Below, one piece after another: positions 22,801 to 35,112 of a stretch of DNA of 64,000 nucleotides. Made by a program: the position numbers and the translations under genes. The first letter of the stretch is position 1. Each line of letters opens with the position of its first letter. A model generated the notes under the pieces. The model was given only the letters and a program-made list of their open reading frames with translations, had not been told where the DNA came from and made no database searches. Source of the stretch: Trichaptum fuscoviolaceum (taxonomy: Eukaryota > Basidiomycota > Agaricomycetes > Hymenochaetales > Trichaptaceae); contig CAJSYZ010000011.1 of the NCBI GenBank assembly GCA_910574455.1, positions 2,170,001-2,234,000 of the forward strand. The letters are read 5' to 3'.

Positions 22801-25800
22801 TCAAGATGGTGAGATAAGCATGGTAAACCGGCGGTCACCCAAGCCAACCTTGCCATCCTCTCCGGCACTCGATGAATCCGATCCACGCCTGTCCCATCGG
22901 ATGTCAACCACACGTACATCATCAACAGCAGCATCGCCCTCAACAATGGCACCGTCTTTATTTTCAGCTCCTCGCCTCATATCTGTCACGCGGATGCGAG
23001 GTAGAGGCACAGCTGGACCACATTCTAGAGGTATAAGATGCCACACGATCTTCTCTTCAGCACCAGGTACGAGCAGTGGCAAATGGGCGTTACGGATGCC
23101 AGCAATCACAAAGCTTTCAGACTGGTCGAGCTCAATTGAGACCATTGGCAGCGCTGATCTGGCTGGATGGGAGTTGCGGATGACAAGCTCAAGAGGGAAA
23201 GGTTGATGAAGGTAGCCCAAGGGTGGAACATGGAGTAATGCAATAAGGTTGTCTGAGGGAGGTTGTAATGACGGCAAATCTATGTATGAAGTCGTCAGAG
23301 CCTCATTTCCTCGATTTGTCCTGTTGAAGCTCTGGGTGAATAAGGGGGTAGAAACTGTATAATTGAACCGCACCTTTTCCAGGTGATGAGATACTGGCCA
23401 GGTTTAGGCAGTGCAGCATCTCCATCCGCAAAGAAATCTTCCGGAGGAGCGAGGTCAAACTCAGTGATAAGTGATAATTGATCCCCTGAATCAACATCTG
23501 CACCCAACATCAGCTTATAAGTGATGTTGATTAAAGAAAAAGCTATTACCGAGAGGAAATTCCTCGTCTTCAACAGAAGAGCCAGTGAGCCTCGAAGAAT
23601 CGCTTTTCTAATGTCCTAGTTAGCTAGGAGCAACGTATATGTGGGAAATATTATTACCTCTATAGAAAGCGCAATCTTCTCTATTGTCAGACTCGTTGCT
23701 CCAGGACACTCGGAGCACTCTATAACCGTAGAAATACCTGCGCAGCCTCCAATACCGTTGTCCCAGTAAGCTGGATCATAAGCTGAGAGGTCAGAAACAT
23801 ATGGAAGGCTTCCAACTTGTCGCCTATAGGATACATCGTGCGTTACTTTAAACGGTGCAACAGTCGGGATGATGAGTGTCTGTAGCATCTCGCCCGTCTC
23901 GGCTGGCGATACGGGTGAAGCAGGACTTGAAGGACTTTCCACCCGTTCAGGAGAAGTCACACTTCGCGATTGAACCGAGATGTCTAGCATTCGCTCGCCT
24001 GCGGCTCCAGCGCTTGAGAGACGCAGAGTCTTGCAAGCAGTTACTCCCGGGTGCAAAACTCCAAACAACACTCCTTTGATCAGACTGGTTGACTGTTGCT
24101 CGTCTAGCGCAATGTGATTGACTGTTTAAACACAGTTCAATCAGAAGAGAGTTATATCAAATTAGGCTAGTCCGTACCTGAATCATCATCACCTGGTTGA
24201 AGCAGGACATCTACGGATACATCCAATTGTCTCTCGTCGTTGTTCGTAACATTGATGACAATCGGATACTGCTCATCCAGATAGGCAGGTGGATGGTGTG
24301 CAAAGGAAACATGTACATGGAGCGGTCTGTGTTTGAATCTGGGTGAGAGCTCGCATTAGCATCAAAGTCTCCTCTATTATTCTTTAGTCTCTCACGTAGC
24401 GATATGAGCCTTGTCTCGGCGGATAGGAATGCTCTTGGAAGGATTAACTGAAGTCAACCATCTAGGGCAGCGGCTGGATTTCTTCCGCGAACCATCCAGC
24501 TTGAAAGGAAGCTCAACCACCCAGCTCCCTTCCGAAATGACGATAACCGCCTTTTCGAACTGTTCGAACTATCAATAAAATTGACTTCATTTAAAATATT
24601 ATGACTGCCAAACCTGTAAAGCCTGAGATAGTTCGGAGGTCATACATCCTGATAATACTAAGATGTGGTCTCGCTTCCATCGAAGGCATGCAGTCGTAGG
24701 TTTGTCTCCTGGAGACGGGACCCTTAGATTGCCCACATTGACCAACTCAGCAGTATCTTCGCCAGAGAACTCCGATGACACATGCTTCACAACGAGGGGT
24801 GTTGCATCGTCAGAGCGATATATCCTTAGTTCGCTAACGGGTAGGGAGGATGGCGTCGAGTTAGCGGGTGCTGATAGAGTAATTTGGAAAGGAATTTGAT
24901 CTCCGATGTGACCTTCACTCGACCAAAAGACGACAGAAGAGTCAACTATTAAAAGAACAAATTGAAGTTGTGCTCATGCCGAACAGTAACATATAAACGT
25001 ACGCAATGGCTCAGAATCAGTCAGATCTACAACAAGAGGTTCATTTGACGATGGGACAGTGCTCTGCTTCTATTAGTAGTTGCGTGACCAAACAAATTTG
25101 ATGGACCTTACCTTCAGAATGGCAACCAAGTCCTCAGCAATGTCCTCTTCAGGCGATGAATCTGTCTTTCCATAAGCAAAGCACATACTAGGACAGGAAC
25201 AACAAACCTTGACCGGATATCAGCAACTCGACCAAAAGCTTAATGCTAAGTTCAACGTCGCCAAGTTGTTGGGCGCAAGCATACCACTTCCTAAGCAAGG
25301 GACCAAGCATAGTGCTCCACTGTTCACGCCTGTATGTCTTGGCAATACGTTCGAAGAACCTAGAGGTTCCATAGCGATTAGAAGACTGAACCAAGGCTGG
25401 ATTATGTACATACACACTTAATAGCCATGTCATATTTTCCATAAGAATAGTACGTTTGACCAATGCGATTTGCTATCCAGAGAGTGAAACGGCCTTGCAG
25501 CTGGTTCGGAGGACTCGATGGTGCCGCTGTAGTGAATGTATACTTCTTAAACAACTCATATGATTTGGTGTACAACTACGAGCAGGTTAAACAACATATC
25601 ATTTGAAGACGAAAGAGTCACTTGCCTCAAGAATGCTTGCTAGATGATCAACTTTCTTCTCGTTCGAAAATCCTGGTGCCTGGACAGTATGAGTCTAAGT
25701 CAGAATTAGCCTTATTGTCATTAGCGATGTCTACAGGAATAAGAAATACCTCGTTCTCAACGGCGTCCAAGAACCGCTCGCGCCGGCGCTCTGTGCATTC

Positions 25801-27456
25801 AGCAGCTACATAGTAATAGAAGCCAGGATGCATTAAAGCCGTGCTAGGGTTTAGGCCCAGAGCACGCAACGCGTCAATCTCTTGCTGGGGTTGCGTCGGT
25901 GTAGGCGATGGCAGGTGTTCTGGTATAGTAAGCGCCGCATGCGTGCCTTGTTCAGTGAGTTCAGCAAAAACACGATACTGTCGTGCAAGCCAGCTCCAAT
26001 ACTCGAATGTATCTTCTCCGATTCCCCAAACTCGCGAGGATAACTCAGAAAACCGACGGAGGTGTTGATTAAGCTGCGATAGAGCTAATGCATGCTCGGA
26101 ATTATAAAGGTATAATTTGCAGATCTAGTCATCGCTCAGCAATGCTACTAAGCGGTGGGATGCATATTACCTTGACGTTGATGCAGTCAGCTAAGACTTT
26201 TGCTTCAGCCCACCGCTTTGTCCGAGGTGGGAGAATGGCAGGGGAACAAATCATCAGCATCAAAGTCGAATACGCGTCCTGGTAGTGTCTTTTGAAATTG
26301 AACATATGAGATTTACGAAAGCTTAGGACTACATACTTCAGAGCAACCTCCTCTTCTCCCCTGAACTCGGCAAAGCAAGCCATTTTGTACTCGTAGCGAA
26401 TAGTCCAGCCTTCCGGACGCAAAGGTGTCGGGATAGCGGACGCATTTGCGCCGAGCGCAATTGGATACTGAGTAGATTGAGCATGTCTGTTACGCTTCCT
26501 TCGTACACGCTTGGAGTGCGAAGCGTAGTATTCTACAGCCGGGTCATACAGAGCTTGCATGAGGCTACCAGCCTTCAGTAACAGTTACTTTCTGGCAGTG
26601 GATCACATACCTCTTTATGAATTCAGAGAGCTCCGTTTGACTGACAGGACTGAGAACAAACAGCGCAGCTCGGGAATCCAGACCACTGGTCCTCCGAATA
26701 AACGTGAGGCGTGTATCCAGCGCTGGGTCATCGAGCATCCTACGACTTGCGATCAGCACAACTGTTAGCTTCATCCCGCGCTCATTTGTGCTTTTCTTTC
26801 GCTCAGATATTTCTTTGGCTAGTTCCGTATCCATCCACCTCTCCTCCTTCTCCCTATTATCCCTCTCTCTCTGCACTTCCGGGCTATCGGGTTCGAGCGG
26901 AGAACGCGGCGCGACAGTGGACGCTGGGTGTTCGTACAGTCTTATGAATAAAACAAACACAGACGGGACAAGTGCAGTATGTTTTCGAATCCATATAGGA
27001 GCAATCAGTCCGTCGGGATATAATGGTGAGGATGGTGTGAGCGGTGAAAGCGGTGAGTGTGGTGCCTGTGAAGTTCTCAGATCGGATGAAGGTGGAATCT
27101 TGCGTGGGGGAAACTGGACTGTCTACCGAATATGAGCCCTGGTTGACTTTCAGGTTCAAGAAGCTTCATACCTTGTCTACAAGGACGACTTGAAAGGTTT
27201 TGCTTTTCCTAACCGCTTCCGGGGCCCATATAGTGGGTTTCCGATGTTGTATCAAAGCTTCGCGCAAACGATGAGTGAGCAAAGTAAATGGGTCCGAGTG
27301 AACCCGCTTTGGAGTTGTCGGTGCCAGTGGCGGACTGCTAGCTCGAGCTGAAGGTGGGGGTGAAGATGAAGGTGCCGCTGAGCGTTGAATGTCAAGACCA
27401 CCAACGAACATGACAGGGGCAAGCTGCAGTAGCAGCTCTGGTGGATATGAGTTCAT
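22801..27456 (-). CDS. TRAPPC11: TRAPP complex subunit 11 (foie gras / gryzun domains)
   Basis: Seventeen exons join in frame to 1274 residues: 27456-27172, 27122-26611, 26564-26337, 26288-26171, 26124-25750, 25679-25626, 25575-25418, 25359-25214, 25161-25112, 25069-25003, 24945-24614, 24568-24396, 24338-24178, 24121-23658, 23607-23550, 23497-23374, 23320-22801. The start MNSYPPELL and the foie-gras block (LYDPAVEYYASHSKRVRRKRNRH, FEYWSWLARQYRVFAEL, TLWIANRIGQTYY, FFERIAKTYRREQW, WYACAQQLGDVELS; quoted in pieces) match TRAPPC11. The C-terminal half is a beta-rich gryzun-type region (LHVHVSFAHHPPAYL, ITWKR, GIRNAHLPLLVPG). TRAPPC11 is part of TRAPPIII, acting in ER-Golgi traffic and autophagy as a Rab exchange/tether assembly. 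The sixth intron has a GC donor (GCAAGT) after the 54-nt sixth exon. The region of exons 15-17 is the least certain. Confidence 0.9.
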
Positions 27457-28652
27457 GCCGAACGAGTCAACGACAGAAAATATTAATCCTTTGTCGTGCT
27501 TTCAATGTCCTGTTACACTTGTTTGCGCTTAATAGCTGGATTTATTCTCTACCAGAGACTAGAACGTCAGTAATACGTATGTACACAATCGCAGATATTG
27601 GGCGTACCTATGACCGCTGGCCAATCTGCTCATTAAATCGCAGGTCACAACGAGAATCTCTCAATACCTAACCTCCTCCTATAACATCCGCAACTAGCAC
27701 TGTTAGATGCAAGAACTGGCACTCAGATACTTTTTTGTCCGAAGTGAATTGTTTGGTAAGAGGGTAGTATTCGTTGTTGAGGGAAGAAGGGAAGGCAAGA
27801 CGCGTCAAGAGGCTGCACCGTGACAGAGGTACTTACATTAACCTTAACAATCAACATCCACCTCGATCTACTGTTACATACCTGTAGCTCTGACACGATC
27901 CCATTACTATCAGGCTTGCTAAAATCCACTTCCGTCGTGGATCGCTCGAGTGACTGCCAATACAATACTTCCTTGCGAACACACTGTACAACCTTTATCC
28001 CTCCGAATGCGCAATTCTAGCGTGCAACCTATGCCATAAGTTGTTTCGAACAGCTCGAGGGAGAATCATTGACTCTTGAAGCTGTTTTCTACAGAACATC
28101 AACTGTTCGATGTACCGGGACTACGTGCTCTCTAGTTACCCGAAACGTCTTTACTGAGGTTCCGAGTCGTGTACCGTGACATCAATATTCATACTTCACC
28201 ACCATCTCAGTGTACCAGCTAGGACGCTGAGATGTGACCCTGCAACCAGTATCTGGCTACAAAGGGGTGAAGATGACATCTCAGTTGCCTCTAGGCGGTC
28301 ACTGTCAGTGTCATTCGTGGGCTGATCAGATCATCAAACAAGCTGTGAGCTTTACTTCACTACGAGGTTGTTCATCTGGCTACTGGACATCTTCCTTTCT
28401 ATCTTGGACATATTATGTATACTCAGAGCGCGAAGCTTTGTCGCTCGAAGCAAATCAATCTTTACAAGAGTGTTCATGTTCGTGTCGGTGATGCTAATGC
28501 TCTGGCGACGACCTACCACATGGTCACCTACACTGCCAATGGGGCTCTCAAATCCGGCGCTTTTTTGTTCATATATAACTCGTCTGACGGAGGGGTTATC
28601 AGTTATTAGTCTTCTTCGCGTAACGTCGCAAAACCAAAAGTCTTTGTCGAGG
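27457..28652. other. divergent intergenic region
   Basis: 1.2 kb between TRAPPC11 (minus) and the first DUF6534 gene (plus). I see no gene; several frames are open for 60-85 codons without domains. It should contain both promoters. Confidence 0.45.
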
Positions 28653-30459
28653 ATGCCAGGACTCCATATCGACCTCGAAGATGCACTCAGCTCATTATTC
28701 GTTGGGCTGGCTGCTACCACTATGTTGGACAATCAATTCTCCTCTTTTCAAGTGGTCGGCTAATTACTTCGTTGACTAGTCTATTTGGTTCTGCTTCAAT
28801 ATTGACGTTTATATATTTCAAACATCCCAACTCAAGTAGTGACACGGCGCTCCTTCGCACGATAGTGAGTAGTATACCCTTTGTCGGAATTGTGTGAGTC
28901 TGATAGATGTACATAGGTTGGTACTTTGTGGTTGGTTCAACCAGCAATCTGTTAAATTGGCAAGAGGCTCAATTATCAATGAAAACTGATATAGGATTCT
29001 TGATGCTCTGCACATGTCATTCGTTCTATACAGCTGTTTCGACTACTTCGTTCTCGCACCCGTTGGGCAAGTTACACTCAATATACCATGGTAAGCGAAC
29101 TCCCCCCTTTCCATTATCTCACTAATTATGCTTGCAGGAGTATCCCAGTGAGTGCCAGTGAACGTAATAAAATACAAATTACTTGGCCTCACAGAGCCAA
29201 CCAGGGGATCATGATCACAACGGTATTGACCGCGAAAAGATATAATTCATTCTCAATTACTAATAGTTATTTCAGTGGGCGATCCGGACGATTGTAACTG
29301 TGTGAGTATATTATTTCATATCCTAACACATTTTAACGATACTTCCATTCTACTAGAGCTTACTCATGGAGAATATATGTCAGTAAGTTTTTTTAATTCT
29401 TAGGGAATCCCAACCTGGAAGCCTGATTTACTGGTCTGATGCGAAGTTAGTGGAGGGAAATGGTTTCTATCTTTCGTACCTGTACGTGCCTCGTGTGTGG
29501 TATCTTACTCATAACTGTGGCTGATGCTACAAAGGCAAGTTTGTGCCTCTTGAACGGTGGTGAGATACTGTTGTTTGCTTTATCGTTCGTTTGCACTCAG
29601 CTACATACATTCTCAAGCTTTAACACTGTGTAAGCCCCTTGTCCCAATCCTTACGAAAAGTCCTAGCTAATTGAGGAAGCGCAGTCATCTCGGTTCAATG
29701 GTGTGTTTATCCACAGCCGTGATTTGATGGAGAAATAACCGCATACACCAGCCTTCGTCTGAAGTCAGTCTTCACAATTTACGCCAAAAACGACTTGACC
29801 GTCGGTGTTTTCTTCCTCTTTTTCCCTCTTCTCTATTAAACTTCTCATAGGTGGCAGCGTACCTCATTTTCTCGTCTTCCGCGATCAGTGATGCTTGGCT
29901 ATCTAGTTCTACATGCTATCACTTATGCAAAGCAAGGTTTGATGCCGGAAAGTGAGCGTAAGCATCCAGTTGCTCTTGAGAAAAAGTTGACATATCTTCT
30001 ACTAGATTACGTCGTTATGTTACAACGCTCATCGTGAGCATGGCTTTGGCCGGGTTGCTATCAACGGGCTGCCAGATTGCAACCTTAACTTTCGTGCGTT
30101 CTCAAACCTCTTTCCCTTTCAATCAGTTTGCATTGATCACAAACTTGCAGTTGGTCACAATGCGAAATAGCTTCATCTATGCTGGCCTTCTGTTCGTTGC
30201 GCCCAAGTGTAAGTCTTAAACTATGCGTTAATTTGAATCGAACGAAACTTGACCGCCTGACCTTTCAGTGTACACAAATGCCTTCCTAGCTGTCTTGATC
30301 CTGCGTGACATGGAATCTGGGCGGGGGCTAGTCTCGACTAGTCGTAGTGAGCAAAGGCTGAGCAGTGTCTTGCCAATCAGCGTCATAACTACAGGCGCCT
30401 TCGAAGCAGAGAGCGACATTCTTATAGCTCGAAAAATACCTATCGTTTCTTGCGACTGA
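28653..30459 (+). CDS. DUF6534-type seven-helix membrane protein, copy 1
   Basis: A heavily split gene. Firm exons are 28653-28723, 28780-28864, 28917-28930, 28995-29090, 29138-29147, 29205-29222, 29276-29301, 29357-29382, 29447-29481, then 29851-29951, 30006-30093, 30151-30208, 30269-30459; two or three exons between 29535 and 29770 are less certain. Exon lengths 14, 10 and 18 nt recur exactly in copy 2 (39537-41321), which validates them. Family marks are ILFGSASILTFIYFKHP, LWILDALHMSFVLY, YSWRIYV-SGGKW, SSSAISDAWLSSSTCYHLCKAR and LLFVAPKLYTNAFLAVL. The SxxSD...SSxxYxLxKxR block near the sixth helix is the DUF6534 core found across Agaricomycetes. Topology suggests seven membrane helices with a short cytosolic tail. 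Function unknown; GPCR-like or transporter-like roles have been suggested for the layout only. Confidence 0.75.
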
Positions 30460-31029
30460 ACGTCAAAAAGTTTATGCATTAGACGTTTCTTCAACAACGA
30501 ACGTCAACCGACTTTATTTACCTCGAAACTCGTATTCTATGTTTACTTATGTATGCATCATAGTTAGTTATATAAACATGTCTCAGAATTATCTCAACTG
30601 AGATTCCATTCTATTGCCTACTAGAAGAGGAAAGCCCAATTCAGATTGAAATACATGAATAAAGCTTGTGATCGGCGTTGAGATCGACGGAAGCAAAAAG
30701 TGATCGGGACGAGCTCACTGAAGTTTGAATTGAAGGTCAACGTAGATTTTCCTCGTCGAAGAAGCTCAGTCTTATTTTCTTCCTTTCTTACACATTGATA
30801 TTATCAGGCCGTTCTCTTATGCCAGTGAGCAGATCACACCAGACTGTTTGTTTGTGAATATGTATTGAATAAATATTTATGAGACTATTGCTACACAGAC
30901 TGTCCAAGACATTATATGGAACCACGATAGGGCCACGTTTCATCTAGTAGATGCAACGAAATCCCAAGAGACCGACAGTAAGAGAGATACGAGAGCTGGG
31001 GGGCGGGAATAACAAATCCTAATATTACA

Positions 31030-31066
31030 CAGCAGTAACAGCAACAGCAACAGCAACAACAGCAAT
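31030..31066. repeat. CAGCAA microsatellite
   Basis: About six imperfect copies of CAGCAA/CAACAG, interrupted once near the start. No frame through it has other coding support. Confidence 0.8.
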
Positions 31067-31259
31067 GGCAAGGCACAAACTCGATCGCGCCCATTTACAC
31101 CGATCTCTTCTCACAGCACACAGCACTGCGAAACGAGATCAGCCACCCGCCCACCGCCTTCCGCGGCGCGCTCTCCCAGTACGGGATGGTGTAGGTGCGG
31201 TAGCGCAGAGGAGTGGTCACACGGACAGAAAATCTAAGGATGAAAGAATGATTTGGGGA

Positions 31260-31272
31260 GGGGGGGGGGGGG
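31260..31272. repeat. poly-G run of 13
   Basis: An unbroken run of thirteen G preceded by GGGGA. Homopolymers of this length are prone to length errors in assembly. Confidence 0.85.
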
Positions 31273-31599
31273 AGACCGGGTTGGATGTTTTGTGGAGGAT
31301 GCGATGGGAGCAGACACCCGAGATAACGGCTCTATCTATTTGGCCAGGCAATTATAGAGAAATGAGGTGGAAAACAGCGCGACCAAAGGAATGTGGGCTG
31401 AAAGCGAAGAGAATATATATGACGAATATTTCAAGCCAGGTTTGAGTTGACAAGCATTTCAACTATGAGGTTGGATGCGAGGAAATGATGCAAAGGTGAT
31501 TTTAGTGAGGGTGCAGTGATGAGGTGTCGGCAGCGAATGAATATGCATTCGTAGGGCAGTCGGAAGATAAGAGAGGGTGATGATGAGGGCGATTGTCAT

Positions 31600-32140
31600 T
31601 CACGACTGATTAGGAGGGACGGGTTCGCGTGCGCAGTACTTGCCGCATCCACGCTCCTCAACAGGTTCGGGAGTAGGTTCGGGGACTGCCTCGGGTTCAG
31701 CCTCCGGCTCACGAGCACAGAATTTGCCACAGCCGCGCTCCTCTACAGGCTCAGGCTGAGGCTCCGGAATGGGCTCGGGTTCAGCTTCGCGGGCGCAGTA
31801 TTTGCCGCATCCCGGTTCAGCGACAGGTTCGGGCTCGGGAATAGGCTCGGGTTCAGCCTCTCGAGCACAATATTTGCCACAACCACGGTCCACGATAGGC
31901 TCGGGTTCAGGGATAGGTTCCTAGGGGAAGGAATGAATACAATCATCTGAAAGCTCTTGCAAGACAAACTCACTCGAACAAGTACGTCACGAGAGCAGTT
32001 CTTGCCGCATCCAGGTTCGGGGATGGGAAGCGCGAGAACTGATCGAGGGAGTCAATACGGGAAATGAAAACTCGTAAAACACTGTCAGACGTACCAGAAG
32101 AAGCGAGAGCAAGAATGCTGAGGACGGAAACGAAGCGCAT
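31600..32140 (-). CDS. secreted repeat peptide precursor (GCGK-Y/F/N-C repeats)
   Basis: Three exons (32140-32095, 32038-31974, 31920-31600) join to 143 residues; the first intron sits in the signal peptide, the second just after the first repeat. Residues 1-18 ([18 protein letters not shown]) form a signal peptide. Five hexapeptides follow: GCGKNC (25-30), GCGKYC (50-55), GCGKYC (74-79), GCGKFC (100-105), GCGKYC (128-133), each followed by Ala/Ser-Arg. Spacers of 16-20 residues are made of Glu, Pro, Ala, Ile, Val; much of each reads as X-Ala or X-Pro dipeptides (EA, EP, IP, VA, VP), and three repeats are preceded by Arg (DR, EER, EER). This is the layout of a precursor cut into several near-identical short disulfide or metal-binding peptides, like yeast alpha-factor or fungal kexin-processed repeat proteins. 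No named family recognised. A structural Cys/Pro-rich wall protein is the alternative. Confidence 0.8.
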
Positions 32141-34747
32141 TGTGGTGAGGTAATCGGTAACGCTTGTTGAAGTTCAATTATAAATTGTTGAAGGAGAGGA
32201 AGCGGCCGAAATGTGCAGCTCGCAGTCGATTACTAGTGAAAGCAGAGGAGAGGGTGAACTTGAAGAAATCGAAAAGTCGAAGGGGGCCTTCATATTTATG
32301 CCTGGCGGTGGGGGAGCATACGAAGGCCATATTGGGTTGAAGGCAAGAGTCGAATTCGCGTTTCAGCTCTTCGACGGACGCAAAACGAGAAGGCAAACCG
32401 TCGGCTACGACTTCAAGGCCTTCCTTTCTGGGACGAGTCTGCCTATAAAAGGAGAAAAGAGCCCTGACATTTTGCTTCCGGCAGTGCCACGGCTCATATA
32501 CGCATAAGAACCCTTGCGCCCGATTTGGAGTGCCTTTGAGCTCTAAACGGCAGGCGCGACACCGACACGCTGGTTGAGGGAGATGGTCCCTCGGTGTTGC
32601 GAGCGACGTCCATCAGGTTCGAACCATCTCTGCTTTCAACCAAGTATAGTACACTCAAAGGATAGAGATAAGCACATGTGCAATCAACTAATATCAAAGT
32701 AACACACTTACCAGTCGCAGGTCAATACACGTCGCCCGGGATCTCCAGAATTCTTATGCCGAGCAATGCGTGCTTAGGATACCCAAGCTCAAGTCGAAGA
32801 ACGATCCGCAGAGAGGTCAGGCAGCCCCACGACCGCGAGTAAGCCCTGACGTTTGAGGACACGTCCATCAAGCTCATGCGATAGGCATCCAGCGAAACAG
32901 CTTCCTTGGAAATCGCTCCAGGAGACGCGAGAGCTGCATATGCAGCCTTGCCATTGAAAGATACCCCCTCTCTGGCCTGGAGCTAGTGTGACTTCGTAAA
33001 TTGATATCACTGATTCCTGGCAGAATCCTGTGGGATACCGTACAGTCTTGTCGTGGCGAAGTCCCCACTAGTGCGCTAGCCGACTGCAAGAAAACGGCGG
33101 GCAATATGAATCCAGATCCATCGCATGATTAGCAGTTCTTTCTCGCCTTCGTTTTGGAGCGGGCGGGCGACTGGAATCAGCTAGATTGTTCGGACTGTCG
33201 GAAGCAAACATATTGAAAGTGACAGTTGCGCCCAGAGATCGCTTAGTTTTATCCATAAAAGGCAAAAGTGGCCGAGGAAAGTGTGAAGGCCACCGAAATC
33301 ATTCAGAATGGTTTCAAATGAGCGTGTCCTGGGACGGGCAGAGACCCCAGCAGATAGTGTTGATATGATGGCCTGGCGTCGAACGAGACAACGGCGTCAT
33401 GCTTCAGGTGTGTTTGTTCGGATCGTTATTTGCCTTGCAGGGGCGCTGAAGACCACAAGGGTATGAAAACCGCCACATATTCTGACAACGCGATGACGAC
33501 GAAGCGAAAGTCTACAGAAGATATGCTTCTGGAATCATGATGGCGCATAGGCCAGCGTCAACTGCGATGCACGACATGAAACATCAGCACAGAGATAGAA
33601 ACAAGATTGCAAGATACCTTCACGGCTCTCCTTACAAGTTCGCCGGATAACATCATACGAAGGCCAAGACTCCATACATTCCTACTCCACAAATAGGCCA
33701 GTGTCAAGAGAAGCATCGCGCTCATCCCGTCTCCTGGCGGTTCATACGTGCACAAACATGAGGGAGATGCGGAGCCTCGTGCATAGCCCAAAGAGCATCA
33801 TCCTTTCAAGTCCAGCCTCTAGATCAACCTCGCCAGTGCCTGAGAAAGATCTGCATGCGTCAAGCCAGTACCTCATTTGTTTATGATTTCATTCATTTCC
33901 CAAATACCAGAGCTTCGCGAAGCCGAAGTCCTAGCGTATATCCATAACTGTCAGACTACCCGTTTAGGAAGGTTGAAAGGTAGCAGTTAAGGTGCGGATA
34001 GTACGGTCAGGGCAGTTGCAAAGCCGTCAACTGCGAGAGACTCCAGGGTAGGATATTGTGCCTTGAATCTTGAGTACTGGGATTTGCATTTGTAGGACGG
34101 CCCTTAAGACGCTAAGATGTGTCCGTTGGCCTCCATTGGCCCGCCAGTCCCGACTCTAAACTATGGCAGAACATAACATACGTCAGCGCAGATCCATTGG
34201 AGCGGAAGCAAAATTCGCAGGGAAAAAAGAAACACAGGTGTTTTGATGTCATGTCATGTCGAAGAAGAGGAGAGGTAGGAAGTATAAGGATGCAGTATAC
34301 ACCGTGACAGAACTGGCACGGCCAAGGCCTTCACGAAATACAGTCAATAAAACAAGACTTACTGAGATGATCATAACCATTCGCAACCAGCGGATGGCCC
34401 ACGTTCACATCGCCTGTCCCTCCACATCGCCCGTCCCTCCGATCACTGGCGTTAGTGACCATTCTCCATATCCTTCAAATTCAATACATCACAAAGAGAC
34501 CTGAGATCATCATAATCAAAACTGCGGGTGTGGCCGGCCACGGCACCATCGTCAGGCAGCAACAACACATTTTTATCATACACTCACCGTACAAGCCGGA
34601 GGCATCCAGAATTCCAGAGATATAAGGAGGATAGATTGGAAATGTCCCTGTAGAGTACTTGCTGTGCTGTCTGTCGATCCAGATCCTGCCATTGACAGGG
34701 ACAAATTGAAGAAATTTACGTTAGAAGCGAGTAAGATAATAATCATT
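32141..34747. other. long intergenic stretch
   Basis: 2.6 kb with no supported gene. Minus-strand part near 32141-32300 should be the promoter of the repeat peptide; an AT-rich box (CATAAATATG on the minus strand, about 32289-32298) is a candidate TATA. A plus-strand TATAAAAGG at 32444 has no clear gene after it. Frames of 60-98 codons in this stretch show no domains. Confidence 0.45.
32444..32452 (+). promoter_or_regulatory. orphan TATA box
   Basis: TATAAAAGG with a following purine-rich segment resembles the TATA boxes of the other small genes here. The first ATG downstream (32582) opens a frame of about 40 codons with no signal peptide, so it may mark an unrecognised short gene, an RNA or nothing. 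Confidence 0.25.
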
Positions 34748-35112
34748 TCAGAAACTTATTGACTTCAGACTACTTGAACTGCTCCTTGAGTTCGACCTAA
34801 AGTACTTTGAGATCACATTCTCATATGGTTTTGGAACCGGACCATGTCTCTTCCTGCCTGGCACAAACTTGTGCGCATCGAGAGTTGCATACTGGCGAAT
34901 TGTAGTAACCCTCAGTTTATCGACGGCCAAGAGATAGCACGAAGAGCCCCGCGGTATCAGGAATCGTGACCAGGCAACAATGACAGAATCTACACGCAAC
35001 ATCAGTCAGTCAAGAGCCTCAAGAACTTCTTTGACAACATACCTTTTGGTCTGAAATACATTCTCTGTGCTCCTTGACAGTCCGACACACCATTAAATAC
35101 GTCGATGCTCAT
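34748..35112 (-). CDS. hypothetical 103-residue protein
   Basis: Two exons (35112-35043, 34989-34748) join in frame across a 53-nt intron with standard GTATGT and TAG ends. The product starts MSIDVFNGVSDCQGAQ, has a short hydrophobic patch in the middle (SSCYLLAV) and ends in a Ser-rich basic tail (SNSRSSSSSLKS). No signal peptide or named domain is visible. Upstream sequence contains another acceptor (CCTTTAG before CGCTGTCTATCTC) that would extend the frame (AVYLFHTS) before MSID, so the gene may have further 5' exons or be the end of a decayed longer gene. Kept because the splice join preserves a long open frame. Confidence 0.35.

Larger units (their letters stand above)
30460..31599. other. 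intergenic, low-complexity
   Basis: No gene supported. Contains a CAGCAA microsatellite and a 13-G run (listed separately) and probably the 3' UTR of the minus-strand peptide precursor gene. Confidence 0.5.

Noticed and set aside
25440..25470. Apparent frameshift in TRAPPC11 near TLWIANRI
   Set aside because: On recheck the reading frame runs straight through RIGQTYYSYGKYDMAIK; the shift was my reading error.
32614..32625. GGTTCGAACC resembling a tRNA B box
   Set aside because: No A box at the right distance and no cloverleaf; only a short hairpin can form.
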